A stretch of 64,000 bases of DNA, taken from assembly GCF_000024365.1 (NCBI RefSeq), contig NC_013235.1, positions 3,658,001-3,722,000 on the forward strand, written 5' to 3'. Positions 34,070 to 43,367 of this stretch are shown here, in pieces (within the stretch, counting starts at the first letter, position 1; every line of letters begins with the position of its first letter). Origin of the DNA: Nakamurella multipartita DSM 44233. GTDB lineage: Bacteria; Actinomycetota; Actinomycetes; Mycobacteriales; Nakamurellaceae. The position numbers and the translations under genes were made by a program. Below the pieces are notes generated by a model. The model saw nothing but the letters and a program-made list of their open reading frames with translations. It made no database searches and was not told the origin of the DNA.

Positions 34070-35251
34070 ATGTTCGGGGTGGTGCACGCGTGCCGGGGGA
34101 CGTTGGACGACGAGCTGTTCGCGCAGTGGCAGGCCCATCTGTGCGGCCTGTGCCTGCAGCTGCGGGACAGTCGCGGGCAGCTGTCCCGGGCGTTGACCAA
34201 CACCGACGCGATCGCGTTGTCGGTGCTGACCGAGGCCCAGCAGAGCTCTCCGGCCGGGCGCCGCACCGCCGGGCCGTGCCCGCTGCGGGGCATGCGGACG
34301 GCGCAGGTGGTGCGGCCCGGTTCGGCCGCCACCCGGCTCGGCGCGGCCGCGTCGCTGACCCTGGCCGCGGCCAAGGCCCAGGATCTACGGGCCGAGCGGG
34401 TGCATCATCTGGGCCTGCCGACGCTGCGGACCCGGGCCGGGTCGGCGCTGGCCGAACCGTTGCGCCGGCGGGCCCTGGCCGACGCGCCGATGGCCCGGGT
34501 CATGCACGCGACCCGGGCCCTGGACGGGTTGGCCCGGCAGGGGGCGGTGGAGGCCGCGGTCCGGCCCGGCGACGACCTGCTCGCCGTCACCGCGCCCACC
34601 GCGCAGGCCACCGCGGAGATCTTCGCCGCCTCGGCCACCGTGGCCGGCCGCCCCGAGAACGAACCGCTGCTGCGCGAGCTGGGGTCGGACTTCGGCACGC
34701 TGGCCCACCTGCTGGATGCGGTGACCGACCTGCCGGCCGACCGCCGCAACGGCTCGTTCAACCCGATCGCCGCCACCGGTACCCCGCTGGCCCAGGTCCG
34801 CGAGCACTGCCGGCGGCTGGTCCGCCGGATCCGGGTGAGCTTCGACCAACTGGCTCTGACCGACGGCCGGCTAGCCCGGGCCCTGCTGGTCGACGGGACG
34901 CACGCGGCCCTGCACCGGGCGTTCGACCCGCCCGCCGGGACGACCCCTCCCCCACCGAACTGGCCGGGTGTACCGACGCAGGTCCCGGACAAGCCGGCCC
35001 CGGACTCACCCCAGGGGCCCCAGTCACCACCCCCGCCGGAGCCGCCCCGGCCGCCGTTCTGGCCCAATGTGCTGCCCTGGATCGGGGTGTACTGCACCGG
35101 CTACGCCTGCTGTGCCGCCCACGAGAACCCGTGCACCGGACGCCAGCACTCGGCCGGGTGCAGCGGCTGCGACGGCAGCTGCTGCGACTGCGGGGACTGC
35201 TGCGACTGCGACTGCGGGGACGGCTGCTGCTGCGACTGCGGCTGCAACTGA
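34070..35251 (+). CDS. DUF5685 family protein with an extreme cysteine-rich C-terminal tail
   Basis: A 393-residue protein. The first ~290 residues match the actinobacterial DUF5685 group: FGVVHACRGTLDDELFAQW and HLCGLCLQLRDSRGQLSRAL near the start, with Cys pairs suggesting metal binding, then all-helical sequence. A Pro-rich linker (about residues 292-335) follows. The last ~53 residues contain 18 cysteines, many as CC, CCC or CDC with Asp and Gly between them. This tail could bind several metal ions or clusters, or be a maturation target. Function is not known for the family. It converges on hisS. The ATG at 34070 has no strong ribosome-binding site. Confidence 0.88.
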   Translation: MFGVVHACRGTLDDELFAQWQAHLCGLCLQLRDSRGQLSRALTNTDAIALSVLTEAQQSSPAGRRTAGPCPLRGMRTAQVVRPGSAATRLGAAASLTLAAAKAQDLRAERVHHLGLPTLRTRAGSALAEPLRRRALADAPMARVMHATRALDGLARQGAVEAAVRPGDDLLAVTAPTAQATAEIFAASATVAGRPENEPLLRELGSDFGTLAHLLDAVTDLPADRRNGSFNPIAATGTPLAQVREHCRRLVRRIRVSFDQLALTDGRLARALLVDGTHAALHRAFDPPAGTTPPPPNWPGVPTQVPDKPAPDSPQGPQSPPPPEPPRPPFWPNVLPWIGVYCTGYACCAAHENPCTGRQHSAGCSGCDGSCCDCGDCCDCDCGDGCCCDCGCN

Positions 35252-35272
35252 TCCCGGTTCGCCGACCGGCCG

Positions 35273-36547
35273 TCAGACGACCGGTACCGCCGTCAGCAGC
35301 GGGCCCACCACCTGCACCAGATCGCCCATCGGGTAAGCGTTCTGCTCGCCCGAACGCAGGTCGCGCACGACCACCGTGCCGTCGACGATCTCCCGATCAC
35401 CGAGCACCAGGGCCAGCGCCGCCCCGGACGCGTCGGCCATCTTCATCGCGGTCTTGAGCGCGCGCCCGCCGTAGGCCATGTCGACCCGGTAGCCGGCCCG
35501 CCGCAGCTCCCCGGCCAGGGTGGCCAGCCGCAGGGAGGAGTCCGGACCCATGGGCACGCCGAAGATCTCGCAGCGGGCCGGGTGGCCGACGGTCAGGCCT
35601 TCGGCCTGGGCGGCCAGCAGCGTGCGGTCCACCCCCAGGCCGAACCCGATGCCGGACAACGACTGTCCGCCCAGCTCGGCCATCAGCCCGTCGTAGCGCC
35701 CACCGCCGCCCATCCCCGACTGCGCGCCCAGCAATGGGTGCACGAACTCGAAGGTGGTGCGGGTGTAGTAATCCAGGCCGCGAACCATCCGCGGGTTGAG
35801 CTCGTAGGGCACCGACAGCGCGTCCAGCACCTGCCGGACCCGGTCGAAGTGCTCGCGGCAGGCGTCGCACAGGTGGTCGAGCATCAGCGGAGCCCCGGCC
35901 AGCTGCTCCTGCATGGCCGGCCGTTTGTCGTCCAGCACCCGCAACGGGTTGAGCCGGGCCCGCTCGCGGGTGGGCTCGTCCAGGTCCAGGCCGTCCAGGA
36001 AGGCGATGAGCCGCTCCCGGTAGGCGGGCCGGCAGACCGCATCACCCAGCGAGGTCAGGTCCAGCCGGAACTGGGACAGCCCGACGTCGCGGAACCCCTC
36101 GTCGGCGATGGCGATCACCTCGGCGTCCAGGGCCGGATCGTCGCTGCCGATGGCCTCCACGCCGACCTGCTGCAACTGCCGGTACCGCCCGGCCTGCGGC
36201 CGCTCGTAGCGGAAGAACGGGCCGGCGTAGACCAGTTTGACCGGCAGCGGACCGCGATCCAGGCTGTGCTCGATCACCGCCCGCATGACGCCGGCGGTGC
36301 CCTCCGGGCGCAGGGTGACCGAGCGGCCACCGCGGTCGGCGAAGGTGTACATCTCCTTGGAGACCACGTCGGTGGACTCGCCGACACCGCGGGCGAACAG
36401 CCCGGTGTCCTCGAACACCGGCAGCTCGATGGGTCCGTACCCGGCCCGGTCGGCCGCGGCCAGCAACGTCCGGCGGATCGCCTCGAAGGTGCGGGAGACG
36501 GGCGGGTAGTACTCGGGGATGCCCTTGGGGGCGACAAAATCGGGCAT
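35273..36547 (-). CDS. hisS: Histidyl-tRNA synthetase
   Basis: A 424-residue class II synthetase. It shows motif 1 near residues 45-65 ([20 protein letters not shown]), motif 2 ([19 protein letters not shown]) near residue 108, the two HisRS signatures ([13 protein letters not shown] and [10 protein letters not shown]), and motif 3 ([13 protein letters not shown]) near 310, then the anticodon-binding domain. Length is normal. It is three bases downstream of the MBL-fold hydrolase gene, so they form an operon, as Rv2581c-Rv2580c do in mycobacteria. Confidence 0.98.
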   Translation of the reverse strand: MPDFVAPKGIPEYYPPVSRTFEAIRRTLLAAADRAGYGPIELPVFEDTGLFARGVGESTDVVSKEMYTFADRGGRSVTLRPEGTAGVMRAVIEHSLDRGPLPVKLVYAGPFFRYERPQAGRYRQLQQVGVEAIGSDDPALDAEVIAIADEGFRDVGLSQFRLDLTSLGDAVCRPAYRERLIAFLDGLDLDEPTRERARLNPLRVLDDKRPAMQEQLAGAPLMLDHLCDACREHFDRVRQVLDALSVPYELNPRMVRGLDYYTRTTFEFVHPLLGAQSGMGGGGRYDGLMAELGGQSLSGIGFGLGVDRTLLAAQAEGLTVGHPARCEIFGVPMGPDSSLRLATLAGELRRAGYRVDMAYGGRALKTAMKMADASGAALALVLGDREIVDGTVVVRDLRSGEQNAYPMGDLVQVVGPLLTAVPVV

Positions 36548-36550
36548 GGC

Positions 36551-37252
36551 TCAGTCCTCCGACCCGGCCAGGGCCTGGGCCAGCGCGTGCTCGGTCAGAA
36601 ACGGGTTGCTGCGGCGTTGGTCGCCGACGGTGGTAGCCGGTCCGTGCCCGGCCAACACCACCGTGTCGTCGGCACGGGTCAGGATGCGGTCGCGGATCGA
36701 GGTCAGCTCCTGGGCCAGGTTGCCGCCGGTCAGGTCAGTCCGCCCGATGGAGCCGGCGAACAGGGTGTCCCCGGTGAAGACGATCTCCGGTCGTTCGCCG
36801 TCGCGGGCGAGCCGGTAGACCACCGACCCGGGGGTGTGGCCGGGGACGTGGTCGACGGTCAGCGGCAGGCCGGCCAGGCCCGGGGTCAACCCGTCGACGG
36901 CCGGCACGACGGTCGGCGGGCGCAGGCCGGCCATGGAAATGCCGTCCAGGGCGCTCTGCAGCTCCGGCGACAGCGCGGCCAGCGGATCGTCGAGCATGTA
37001 CTCGTCGCCCGGATGGATGTAGCCGGGAATGTCGTACTCGCGGGTCAACTCGCCGATGGCGGCGGTGTGGTCCAGGTGTCCGTGGGTGACCAGGGCGGCG
37101 ACCGGGGTCAGCCGGTGTTCGGCGAACAACTGCCGCAGACCGGCGACGGCGCCCTCACCCGGATCGATCACCACGCAATCGGCGCCGGCCTCGGTGGCCA
37201 AGACGTAGCAGTTGGCCTGGAAGGAGCCGGCCGGAAATCCCGCGATCAACAC
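36551..37252 (-). CDS. MBL-fold metallo-hydrolase, glyoxalase II-like (Rv2581c type)
   Basis: A 233-residue metallo-beta-lactamase-fold enzyme with all zinc ligands: THGHLDHTAAIGEL near residue 56, VDHVPGHTPGSVVY near 133, FTGDTLFAGSIGRTD near 158, and AGHGPATTVGDQRRSNPF near 200. Relatives hydrolyse S-D-lactoylglutathione-like thioesters; actinobacteria use mycothiol, so the true substrate may be a mycothiol thioester. The GTG at 37252 is used. It is directly upstream of hisS. Confidence 0.94.
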   Translation of the reverse strand: MLIAGFPAGSFQANCYVLATEAGADCVVIDPGEGAVAGLRQLFAEHRLTPVAALVTHGHLDHTAAIGELTREYDIPGYIHPGDEYMLDDPLAALSPELQSALDGISMAGLRPPTVVPAVDGLTPGLAGLPLTVDHVPGHTPGSVVYRLARDGERPEIVFTGDTLFAGSIGRTDLTGGNLAQELTSIRDRILTRADDTVVLAGHGPATTVGDQRRSNPFLTEHALAQALAGSED

Positions 37253-37422
37253 GCCGTCACCCTATCGACCGGGCGGGTGCCGCCTGAGCACCCCTTTTCG
37301 TCGCGCACACAGCGCGTTCACATCGGTTCCACCCGAGTCGGGCCCGGCCCTCACCTAGACTCCCGGTCCGGGTGGTCCACCTTTCTTGCCGGCCACCCGA
37401 GCGAATGCGGGAGGACCAGGGC

Positions 37423-38400
37423 GTGCCCACCAATCAGCAGCGTCGAGACGCGGCCAAGCGCAAGCTCGAGCGACAGCTCGCCCGGCGCGAGGCGGCCGAG
37501 CGGGCCCGCCGGCAGCGACTGGTCATCATCGGCGTGGTCGCCGCCGTCGTCGTGGTCGCCGGCGGGGTCTGGTTGTGGACCTCCCGCAGCTCGTCGAGCA
37601 CCGCGGCCAGCGACTCGTCGACCACCGCACCGACCTCGTCCACCGCCCCCAGCACCCCGTGCTCGTACCCGGCGTCCGGCACCGCGGCCAAGGAGGTCTC
37701 GCCGCCGAGCAACCTCTCCCCGCTGAACACCGGCACGGTCGACGCCACCCTGGTGCTCAACGGCAAGGACGTGCCGATGACGCTGAACCGGGCGACCGCG
37801 CCGTGCGGGGTCAACGCGTTCCTGTCACTGGCGTCCCAGGGCTTCTACAACGACACCAACTGCCACCGGCTGACCAAGAGCGACCAGCTCAACGTCCTGC
37901 AGTGCGGCGACCCGACCGGACAGGGCAACGGCGGCCCCGGTTATTCGTTCGCCAGCGAGACCACCGGTTCGGAGACCTACCCGGTGGGCACAGTCGCGCT
38001 GGCCAACGCCGGCCCGAGCACCACCGGCTCGCAGTTCTTCATCGTCTACGGCACGACCACCATCGATCCGTCCTACACGATCCTGGGCACGGTGACCGGC
38101 GACGGGATGAGCGTCATCCAGGACATCGCCAGCCAGGGTGTGCAGAACAACCGGCAGGACGGCGCCCCGGTGGCCGCCGCGACCATCAATTCGGTGAACG
38201 TGCCCGAGGGGTCACTGGACGGCACCGGCACCTACGCCACCGCCTCGCCCTCGCCCGACGCCGGTTCGATCGACACCGGTGCGGTGCCGACGGGGTCGGT
38301 CGACACCGGTTCGGTCGACACCGGTTCGGTCGACACCGGAGCGGCCACGACCGAAGCGGCTCCGACCGAGACGGCCGCGAGCACCGGCGGGGCCGGCTGA
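37423..38400 (+). CDS. Membrane-anchored peptidyl-prolyl isomerase (cyclophilin)
   Basis: A 325-residue cyclophilin exported and held by one N-terminal helix. Residues 1-32 are highly basic (RRDAAKRKLERQLARREAAE), residues 33-52 are the membrane helix (LVIIGVVAAVVVVAGGVWLW), and a Ser/Thr linker runs to about 80. The cyclophilin domain covers 95-265, with CHRLTKSDQLNVLQCGDPTG (catalytic Arg in HRL), the TTGSQFFIVYG block and IDPSYTILGTV. The tail repeats SVDTG three times. The GTG at 37423 has GGAGGA eight bases upstream. Equivalent to Rv2582 by position; it diverges from the MBL-hydrolase/hisS operon. Confidence 0.93.
   Translation: MPTNQQRRDAAKRKLERQLARREAAERARRQRLVIIGVVAAVVVVAGGVWLWTSRSSSSTAASDSSTTAPTSSTAPSTPCSYPASGTAAKEVSPPSNLSPLNTGTVDATLVLNGKDVPMTLNRATAPCGVNAFLSLASQGFYNDTNCHRLTKSDQLNVLQCGDPTGQGNGGPGYSFASETTGSETYPVGTVALANAGPSTTGSQFFIVYGTTTIDPSYTILGTVTGDGMSVIQDIASQGVQNNRQDGAPVAAATINSVNVPEGSLDGTGTYATASPSPDAGSIDTGAVPTGSVDTGSVDTGSVDTGAATTEAAPTETAASTGGAG
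38263..38340 (+). repeat. 15-bp tandem repeat in the cyclophilin tail
   Basis: The unit GGTTCGGTCGACACC occurs in imperfect tandem and encodes GSVDT repeats; three clean copies lie at about 38295-38339, with a related copy at 38263. Copy number is likely to vary between strains. Confidence 0.8.
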
Positions 38401-38402
38401 GC

Positions 38403-39554
38403 TTGACCCCGGATCCGGGCACGGCGGCCGTGCTGAGCGCGGAGCAGATCCGCGCGCACCGGCTGCTGTCCTCCGGGCTGGACCGGTCGGCCACGTCGGC
38501 CGAGGCGCTGCCGTTGTGGGGCCTGGGCCTGCAGGACCGCGACGGCTCGTCCCGATTGGCCCTGGCCGCCCGGCTGCCCGATCCCGCGTCGATCCCGCCG
38601 CTGCCGGATCCGGCCGAGGCGTCCGGGTTGGCTCTGGTCTGGTCGTTGCGCGGGGCGCCGCACCTGCACCGACGCGCCGACCTGCCCGCCCTGGTCCACG
38701 CGTTGTGGCCGGTGGACGAGGCCGATGCGGCCGCCCGACTCTCCGGCGACACCGGGCGATTGGCCGAATCCGGCGCGAAACCGGCCGACGCCTACCGGGC
38801 CGCGGTCAAGGCGATGCGACTGGCCGTGACCGAACCCATGGTCAAGGGGGCGGCCAGCGCGGCGGTGACGAAGCTGCTGCCGCGCAAGTACTCCGGCCAC
38901 TGCGCCGTCTGCCGCAGCACGCACGTGCGGGAGCTGCTGTTCCGGCTGGCCGCACTGCCGGCCGGCATCGGCCTGGTGCCGGCCACCAAACCGGTCGTGC
39001 TGGCCCCGCTGAGCGACGCCGACGCGATCACGGCCGGACCCGCGCAAGGTATCGAGGGGCTGGTGGCCGAGTACTACCGGCGGCACGGTGTGGCCACCAC
39101 CGGGGAGATTGCGGCGCATCTGGGTACGACGGCCGGCTGCCTGAAGCCGGCCCTGCCCGACGACCTGGTGCCCGTGCTGGTGGGTGGCACCCGGACGTAC
39201 ACCCGGGCCGGGCTGCTGGCCGCGCTGGCCGGGGTCGACCTGGACGCGGCGAGCCGGTTGGTGCGGTTGGTGCCGGGCTCCGATCCGGTGCTCCAGCCGC
39301 GGGACCGGGCCGTGCTCACCGGGGACAAGGAGCGGCAGAAGGCGCTGTGGCCGGTGGTCGGTCAACCGGGGGCGGTGCTGGCCGCGGGCGGCGTGGCCGG
39401 CCTCTGGCGGGCCCGGGCGGCCGGCTCGACGCTGACCATCACGCTGACCGCTTGGCACCGGTTCACCGCCCGGGAACGGGCCGCGCTGGCCGACGAGGCG
39501 CAACTGGTCGGCACGATCCGCGGCGCGGGCACGACCGTGCTGGAGTTCAGCTAG
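38403..39554 (+). CDS. Winged-helix DNA-binding domain protein (HTH_42 / YcaQ-related)
   Basis: A 383-residue protein of the DNA-binding/glycosylase-like winged-helix group (HTH_42), whose YcaQ-type members unhook DNA cross-links. It shows LSAEQIRAHRLLSSGLDR at the start, LVWSLRGAPHLHRRADL near residue 85, a winged-helix stretch with YYRRHGVATTGEIAAHLG near 230, and a C-terminal AWHRFTARERAALADEAQLV. I cannot see the YcaQ catalytic pair with certainty. The TTG at 38403 overlaps nothing and follows the cyclophilin stop by two bases; a GTG at 38430 is an alternative start. Confidence 0.82.
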   Translation: MTPDPGTAAVLSAEQIRAHRLLSSGLDRSATSAEALPLWGLGLQDRDGSSRLALAARLPDPASIPPLPDPAEASGLALVWSLRGAPHLHRRADLPALVHALWPVDEADAAARLSGDTGRLAESGAKPADAYRAAVKAMRLAVTEPMVKGAASAAVTKLLPRKYSGHCAVCRSTHVRELLFRLAALPAGIGLVPATKPVVLAPLSDADAITAGPAQGIEGLVAEYYRRHGVATTGEIAAHLGTTAGCLKPALPDDLVPVLVGGTRTYTRAGLLAALAGVDLDAASRLVRLVPGSDPVLQPRDRAVLTGDKERQKALWPVVGQPGAVLAAGGVAGLWRARAAGSTLTITLTAWHRFTARERAALADEAQLVGTIRGAGTTVLEFS

Positions 39555-39591
39555 CCGGCTCGCGACAGCCCTGAATCCGGACATGCCGGGA

Positions 39592-40863
39592 CTAGCCCCC
39601 GGTCGTTGCCGGTAGATCGTCGGCGGACTCCCAGGAGTCCGATCTTGGTGGTCGGGGTGGGCGGCTGGCGTACTGCTGTCCGGTCGGGGTGCTGGTGACG
39701 ATCGCCCCGTCCCGCAGCACGCTCACCCACCCCGGTAGATCCTTGGTCAGGTTGCACCGGGCGCAGCGCCCGTTTCCGTTCCGCAGATCCGTGACCCCGC
39801 CCTTGGCGACCGCCACCGCATGATCGACATGCCGGATCGGCGCCCCACACCACGGGGTACGACACACCTGATCCCGCACCAAGAAAAACTGACGAACCAC
39901 GTCGGGGAAATCCCGCTTCCGGGCGTCGGTCCCGGCCAACTCCCCCGTCTCCGGGTTCGTATACAACCGCCGCACCCACACCCTGGTCTTACTGTCGGCG
40001 CGGACCAGCTCCCGGGCCACCGGCGCCGGGACCGGGCCGTACCCGACGACCTGCGCCGGCTCATTATCACCGTCGAGCAGGGCGCGGTCGGTCATCACCA
40101 CGTGCAGCTCGATACCCGGCACCTCCGGTTGACCCGCACCCGGAGTCAACACCCGCCGCACCAGCTCATCGGCCATGATCTGACCCTTGCTCCGACGCTC
40201 CCCCGGGTCGACCGCCCCGGCCAGCGCCGCCCGATGCAACGCCCCGAACACCGCCACCCCCTGCGCCATCGGCAGCAGCGCCGTCACATACGCCATGCAA
40301 TCCGGCGCCGGGCGGATACTGACCCGCCGATCCACCGCCGCCTTCGCCGCCCGCGCCGCCGCACCCTGCGCATCCAACCGATGCACCCACGCCCGCACCT
40401 CCCGCTCCGTGCGGGCATCACCCCACCCCGGCAGGACCGGCGCGATCGCCTCGTCGATCCGCGCACGGTCCGCCGGCGACAGATGCGCCGTCTCCCGCGC
40501 GATCACCGTGCACCGCCACTCACTGGTCTGCCCCCGACCCAACACCGCCAGCACCCGAGGCATCTCCCGCACCAACGCCGCCGCCAGCCCCACATGCCGG
40601 CTGCCCTTGTGCGAACTGTCCCGCCGCGCCAACCCCACCTGCCCGGTGATCGACCGAGCGGCCTCCCCCGACGTCGATCCCGCCTCGAGCAGCCGAGCCC
40701 GTTGCGAGACCGCGAACGCATCAGTGAACCGGGCCTGCGCCGCCGCCGCGACCGACTTCAGCCCCTCCAACTCCCCCACCAGCACGATCCGCTCGTCATC
40801 GGACACCGACTCCATCGCCGCCAGCGCCGATACCATCGCGGCGATCTGCTCTTGGTTCGACAT
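39592..40863 (-). CDS. DUF222/HNH endonuclease-signature protein (REP13E12-like)
   Basis: A 423-residue protein. Residues 15-300 are the helical DUF222 domain (VLVGELEGLKSVAAAAQARF, VREMPRVLAVLGRGQTSEWR). A C-terminal HNH nuclease motif is at about 335-385 (CRTPWCGAPIRHVDHAVAVA, then NGNGRCARCNLTKD). This is the family of the mycobacterial REP13E12 repeats, multicopy in actinobacteria and linked to mobile elements. It is an orphan gene at the left border of the glycosyltransferase module. The ATG at 40863 is clear. Confidence 0.92.
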   Translation of the reverse strand: MSNQEQIAAMVSALAAMESVSDDERIVLVGELEGLKSVAAAAQARFTDAFAVSQRARLLEAGSTSGEAARSITGQVGLARRDSSHKGSRHVGLAAALVREMPRVLAVLGRGQTSEWRCTVIARETAHLSPADRARIDEAIAPVLPGWGDARTEREVRAWVHRLDAQGAAARAAKAAVDRRVSIRPAPDCMAYVTALLPMAQGVAVFGALHRAALAGAVDPGERRSKGQIMADELVRRVLTPGAGQPEVPGIELHVVMTDRALLDGDNEPAQVVGYGPVPAPVARELVRADSKTRVWVRRLYTNPETGELAGTDARKRDFPDVVRQFFLVRDQVCRTPWCGAPIRHVDHAVAVAKGGVTDLRNGNGRCARCNLTKDLPGWVSVLRDGAIVTSTPTGQQYASRPPRPPRSDSWESADDLPATTGG

Positions 40864-41180
40864 ACGTTCGATTTTAGTCGATGACCAGGCCTTAGTCCAG
40901 ACTGTATCCGCAGGTCAGACACGGTTTTCGAACGCGTAGCTGGGTGAGTGATCGGCCGCCAGCTGGGCTCGGCCACCCGCTGCCGGGTGCTGCCCGCCGC
41001 GACCGAGAGGACCGCAACATCACCACACTGCCCCACCGACCGGTCGGCGGATCCCAGCTCGACGCGAATGAGCCAGCGCCGCGTCAGTGAGGGTCCTCGA
41101 CCTCTGATGCCGGGCAGGATGCCTCGTCGGCGATCGTGGCCCAGGCGAATGGCTGGCACCCGGGCGGGTACTGCCACCCC
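40864..41180. other. Gene-free gap before the FkbM methyltransferase
   Basis: About 317 bases with no coding frame I can support and no clear hairpin or repeat. It must hold the divergent promoters of the HNH-protein gene (-) and the methyltransferase gene (+). The region is slightly less GC-rich near the HNH start. Confidence 0.3.
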
Positions 41181-42074
41181 GTGACCAATCCCGCTGCCCA
41201 CGCGACCACCCTGCTGGAGCTGCTCGCGCCGGCCACCGACGGGGCGCCCGGCCGGCCCCCGGTCGAGGTCGTCGACATCGGCGCCAACCCGATCGACGGC
41301 GACCCGCCCTACCGGCCGTTGCTGGACGCGGGTGGGTGCCGGGTCACCGGGTTCGAGCCGCAGCCGCCGGCGCTGGCCGACCTAATCCGCCGGGCCGGCC
41401 CGCACGAGCGCTACCTGCCCTACGCGGTCGGTGACGGGCGTGCGCACAGCCTGCAGCTGTGCGCCACCTCGGGTTTCGCCAGCCTGCTCGAACCCGACGA
41501 GCGACAACTGGAGCTGCTCATCGATTTCCCCGAGCTGGCCCGGGTGACCGGCCGGGAACCGGTGCAGACCAGCCGGTTGGACGATATCGCCGAGATCGAG
41601 GCGATCGACTTCCTCAAGATCGACATCCAGGGCGGCGAGCTGGCGGTCTTCCAGGCCGGGCGGCGCAGCCTGGCCCGGGCCGTCGCGATCCAGACCGAGG
41701 TCGGCTTCCATCGCCTGTATCGGGACCAACCGACCTTCGCCGACGTCGACCTCGAGCTGCGGGCGCAGGGTTTCGTCCCGCACCGGTTCGTCAGCACCCG
41801 CACCTGGCCGCTGGCGCCGGTGGTCTGGGCCGACCCGCTGGAGCAGGACGCCCGGCACCTGGTCGAGGCCGACCTGCTCTACGTGCGCGACCCGGTCACG
41901 CTGGACCGGTTCACCGACGGCCAGCTCGGCCGGCTCGCCCTGATCGCCGACATCTGTTACCGCAGCGCCGGTCTGGCCCTGCGGTGCGTGCTGGAGCTGA
42001 GCGCCCGCGGCGCACTGGACCCGGCCGCGCCGGAGCGCTATCGCGCGCTGGCCCGGACCCGGCTGGCCGGCTGA
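41181..42074 (+). CDS. FkbM family methyltransferase
   Basis: A 297-residue SAM-dependent O-methyltransferase. The FkbM pattern includes EVVDIGANPIDGDPPYRPLL near residue 25 (SAM-binding motif I), VTGFEPQPPAL, and IDFLKIDIQGGELAVFQAG near 150. FkbM proteins methylate sugar or polyketide hydroxyls, often in polysaccharide clusters. The GTG at 41181 (VTNPAAHATTLLELL) is preferred because the 15 residues that an earlier GTG at 41136 would add look unstructured; neither has a strong ribosome-binding site. It converges on the GT2 gene of the coupled glycosyltransferase operon and may decorate its product. Confidence 0.85.
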   Translation: MTNPAAHATTLLELLAPATDGAPGRPPVEVVDIGANPIDGDPPYRPLLDAGGCRVTGFEPQPPALADLIRRAGPHERYLPYAVGDGRAHSLQLCATSGFASLLEPDERQLELLIDFPELARVTGREPVQTSRLDDIAEIEAIDFLKIDIQGGELAVFQAGRRSLARAVAIQTEVGFHRLYRDQPTFADVDLELRAQGFVPHRFVSTRTWPLAPVVWADPLEQDARHLVEADLLYVRDPVTLDRFTDGQLGRLALIADICYRSAGLALRCVLELSARGALDPAAPERYRALARTRLAG

Positions 42075-42089
42075 TGGGATAGGACCGGC

Positions 42090-43367
42090 TCACCAACCGC
42101 CCCACCAACGCTCCAGCGACACGTCATCCGGGATCGGACGGACCAGCGGGTCGGGGCCCGGCCGCGCGATCGGCCGGCGGGGCGGGGGTGGCTCGCCCCG
42201 GTTCAGCGACCGCGTCCGGCGGATGCTCACCCGGCCGGGCACCTCCCATTCTCCGGCCGCGCAGCACCGGTCCAGCGGCGCCGACAACGTCAGCGGCCGG
42301 GTCACCGACACCTGAAACCGGGCCCGCCGCAGCACATCCGCCGGCACCTGCCCGGCCCGCACCCGCGGGTCCTGGGCCAGCAGCGGCGGCAGTCGGTCCG
42401 GACCGTCGGCCGAGCACCGCGGGAACCAGACGCCGGCATCGACCCCGGCCAGCAGGTCGACGACGCCGGCCACCACCGCGGCGTCCGCGGCGGTGCCGGT
42501 CGTCGGACCCAGGTACCGCACGACGATGTCGGGCTGGGCGAGCACCAGCGCCCGACCCCGCACCGACGGCAGCGGAATCGTCCGGGCCAGGCGCAGGGAT
42601 TCGGTGTTCTTGCCGGTGTTCGCGGCGGACCCGGACGACGACGCGGCCCGGCCGGCCGCATCCGGGCCGTCGTGCCAGGCCAGGGCGGCCGGCTCATGGG
42701 CCCACCGGGCGCCGGCCAGCCAGGCCCGCCAGCCCAGATCCCAGTCCTCGCCGCCATACCCGACGAAGGAGGCGTCGAACCCACCGATCGCCGACCACAA
42801 CCGCCGGTCGACCCCCAGCACCGCGGAGATGATCAGCCGGAAGTCCTCCTCCCCGGCCCGGCCCAGGTCGTCGGTGCGCGCGTACCCGTCCCGCAGCCAG
42901 GACGGCTCGTCCAGCACGGTGATGCCCGAAACGGTGTCACCGCACAGGAAGCGGAGCACCTCGTCGGCCGGGACCGACCCGAGATCGGCGTGCCGGCGCC
43001 GGCCGACGACCAGCGCCCCGGACCCGTCGTCCAGCGCGCACAGCCGGTCGACCATGGCCTGCACGTACCCGGGGGTGGGCAGGGTGTCCCCGTCCAGGAA
43101 CAGCAGCAGGTCGGCGGCCGTGTGCGTCGCGCCCAGGTTGCGGGCGGCGGCGGCCCGAAATCCTTGGTCCGGCTGGCTGACCACGGTGACGGGCCGGCCC
43201 AGTCCCGGCGGGATGACCGGCCGCGCCGGCGATCCGTCGTCGGCCACGACGATCTCGAACGGCACGGTCGTGCGTTGCTGGGCCAGGGCCCGCAGCAGCA
43301 GCGTCAGCCGGGGTTGGTCGTCGTAGTACGGCACGACGACGCCGACCGGCGGGGGCGGATGGGTCAC
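42090..43367 (-). CDS. Family 2 glycosyltransferase (GT-A) with extra C-terminal region
   Basis: A 425-residue GT-A transferase. The nucleotide-binding core is at residues 8-110 (VGVVVPYYDDQPRL, EIVVADDGS, metal-binding DxD in LLLFLDGDTLPTPGYVQAM). A galactosyltransferase-like acceptor block, DASFVGYGGEDWDLGWRAWL, lies near residue 200. Beyond 270 is an extra ~150-residue part of unknown role, ending in a Pro/Arg-rich tail. The GTG at 43367 overlaps the previous stop by four bases. Last gene of four coupled glycosyltransferases. No membrane helix is visible, so it acts in the cytosol. Confidence 0.92.
   Translation of the reverse strand: MTHPPPPVGVVVPYYDDQPRLTLLLRALAQQRTTVPFEIVVADDGSPARPVIPPGLGRPVTVVSQPDQGFRAAAARNLGATHTAADLLLFLDGDTLPTPGYVQAMVDRLCALDDGSGALVVGRRRHADLGSVPADEVLRFLCGDTVSGITVLDEPSWLRDGYARTDDLGRAGEEDFRLIISAVLGVDRRLWSAIGGFDASFVGYGGEDWDLGWRAWLAGARWAHEPAALAWHDGPDAAGRAASSSGSAANTGKNTESLRLARTIPLPSVRGRALVLAQPDIVVRYLGPTTGTAADAAVVAGVVDLLAGVDAGVWFPRCSADGPDRLPPLLAQDPRVRAGQVPADVLRRARFQVSVTRPLTLSAPLDRCCAAGEWEVPGRVSIRRTRSLNRGEPPPPRRPIARPGPDPLVRPIPDDVSLERWWGGW

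Noticed and set aside
35254-35269. Small hairpin CCGGT...ACCGG between the DUF5685 and hisS stops as a terminator
   Set aside because: Only five base pairs; too weak to call in a 70% GC sequence.
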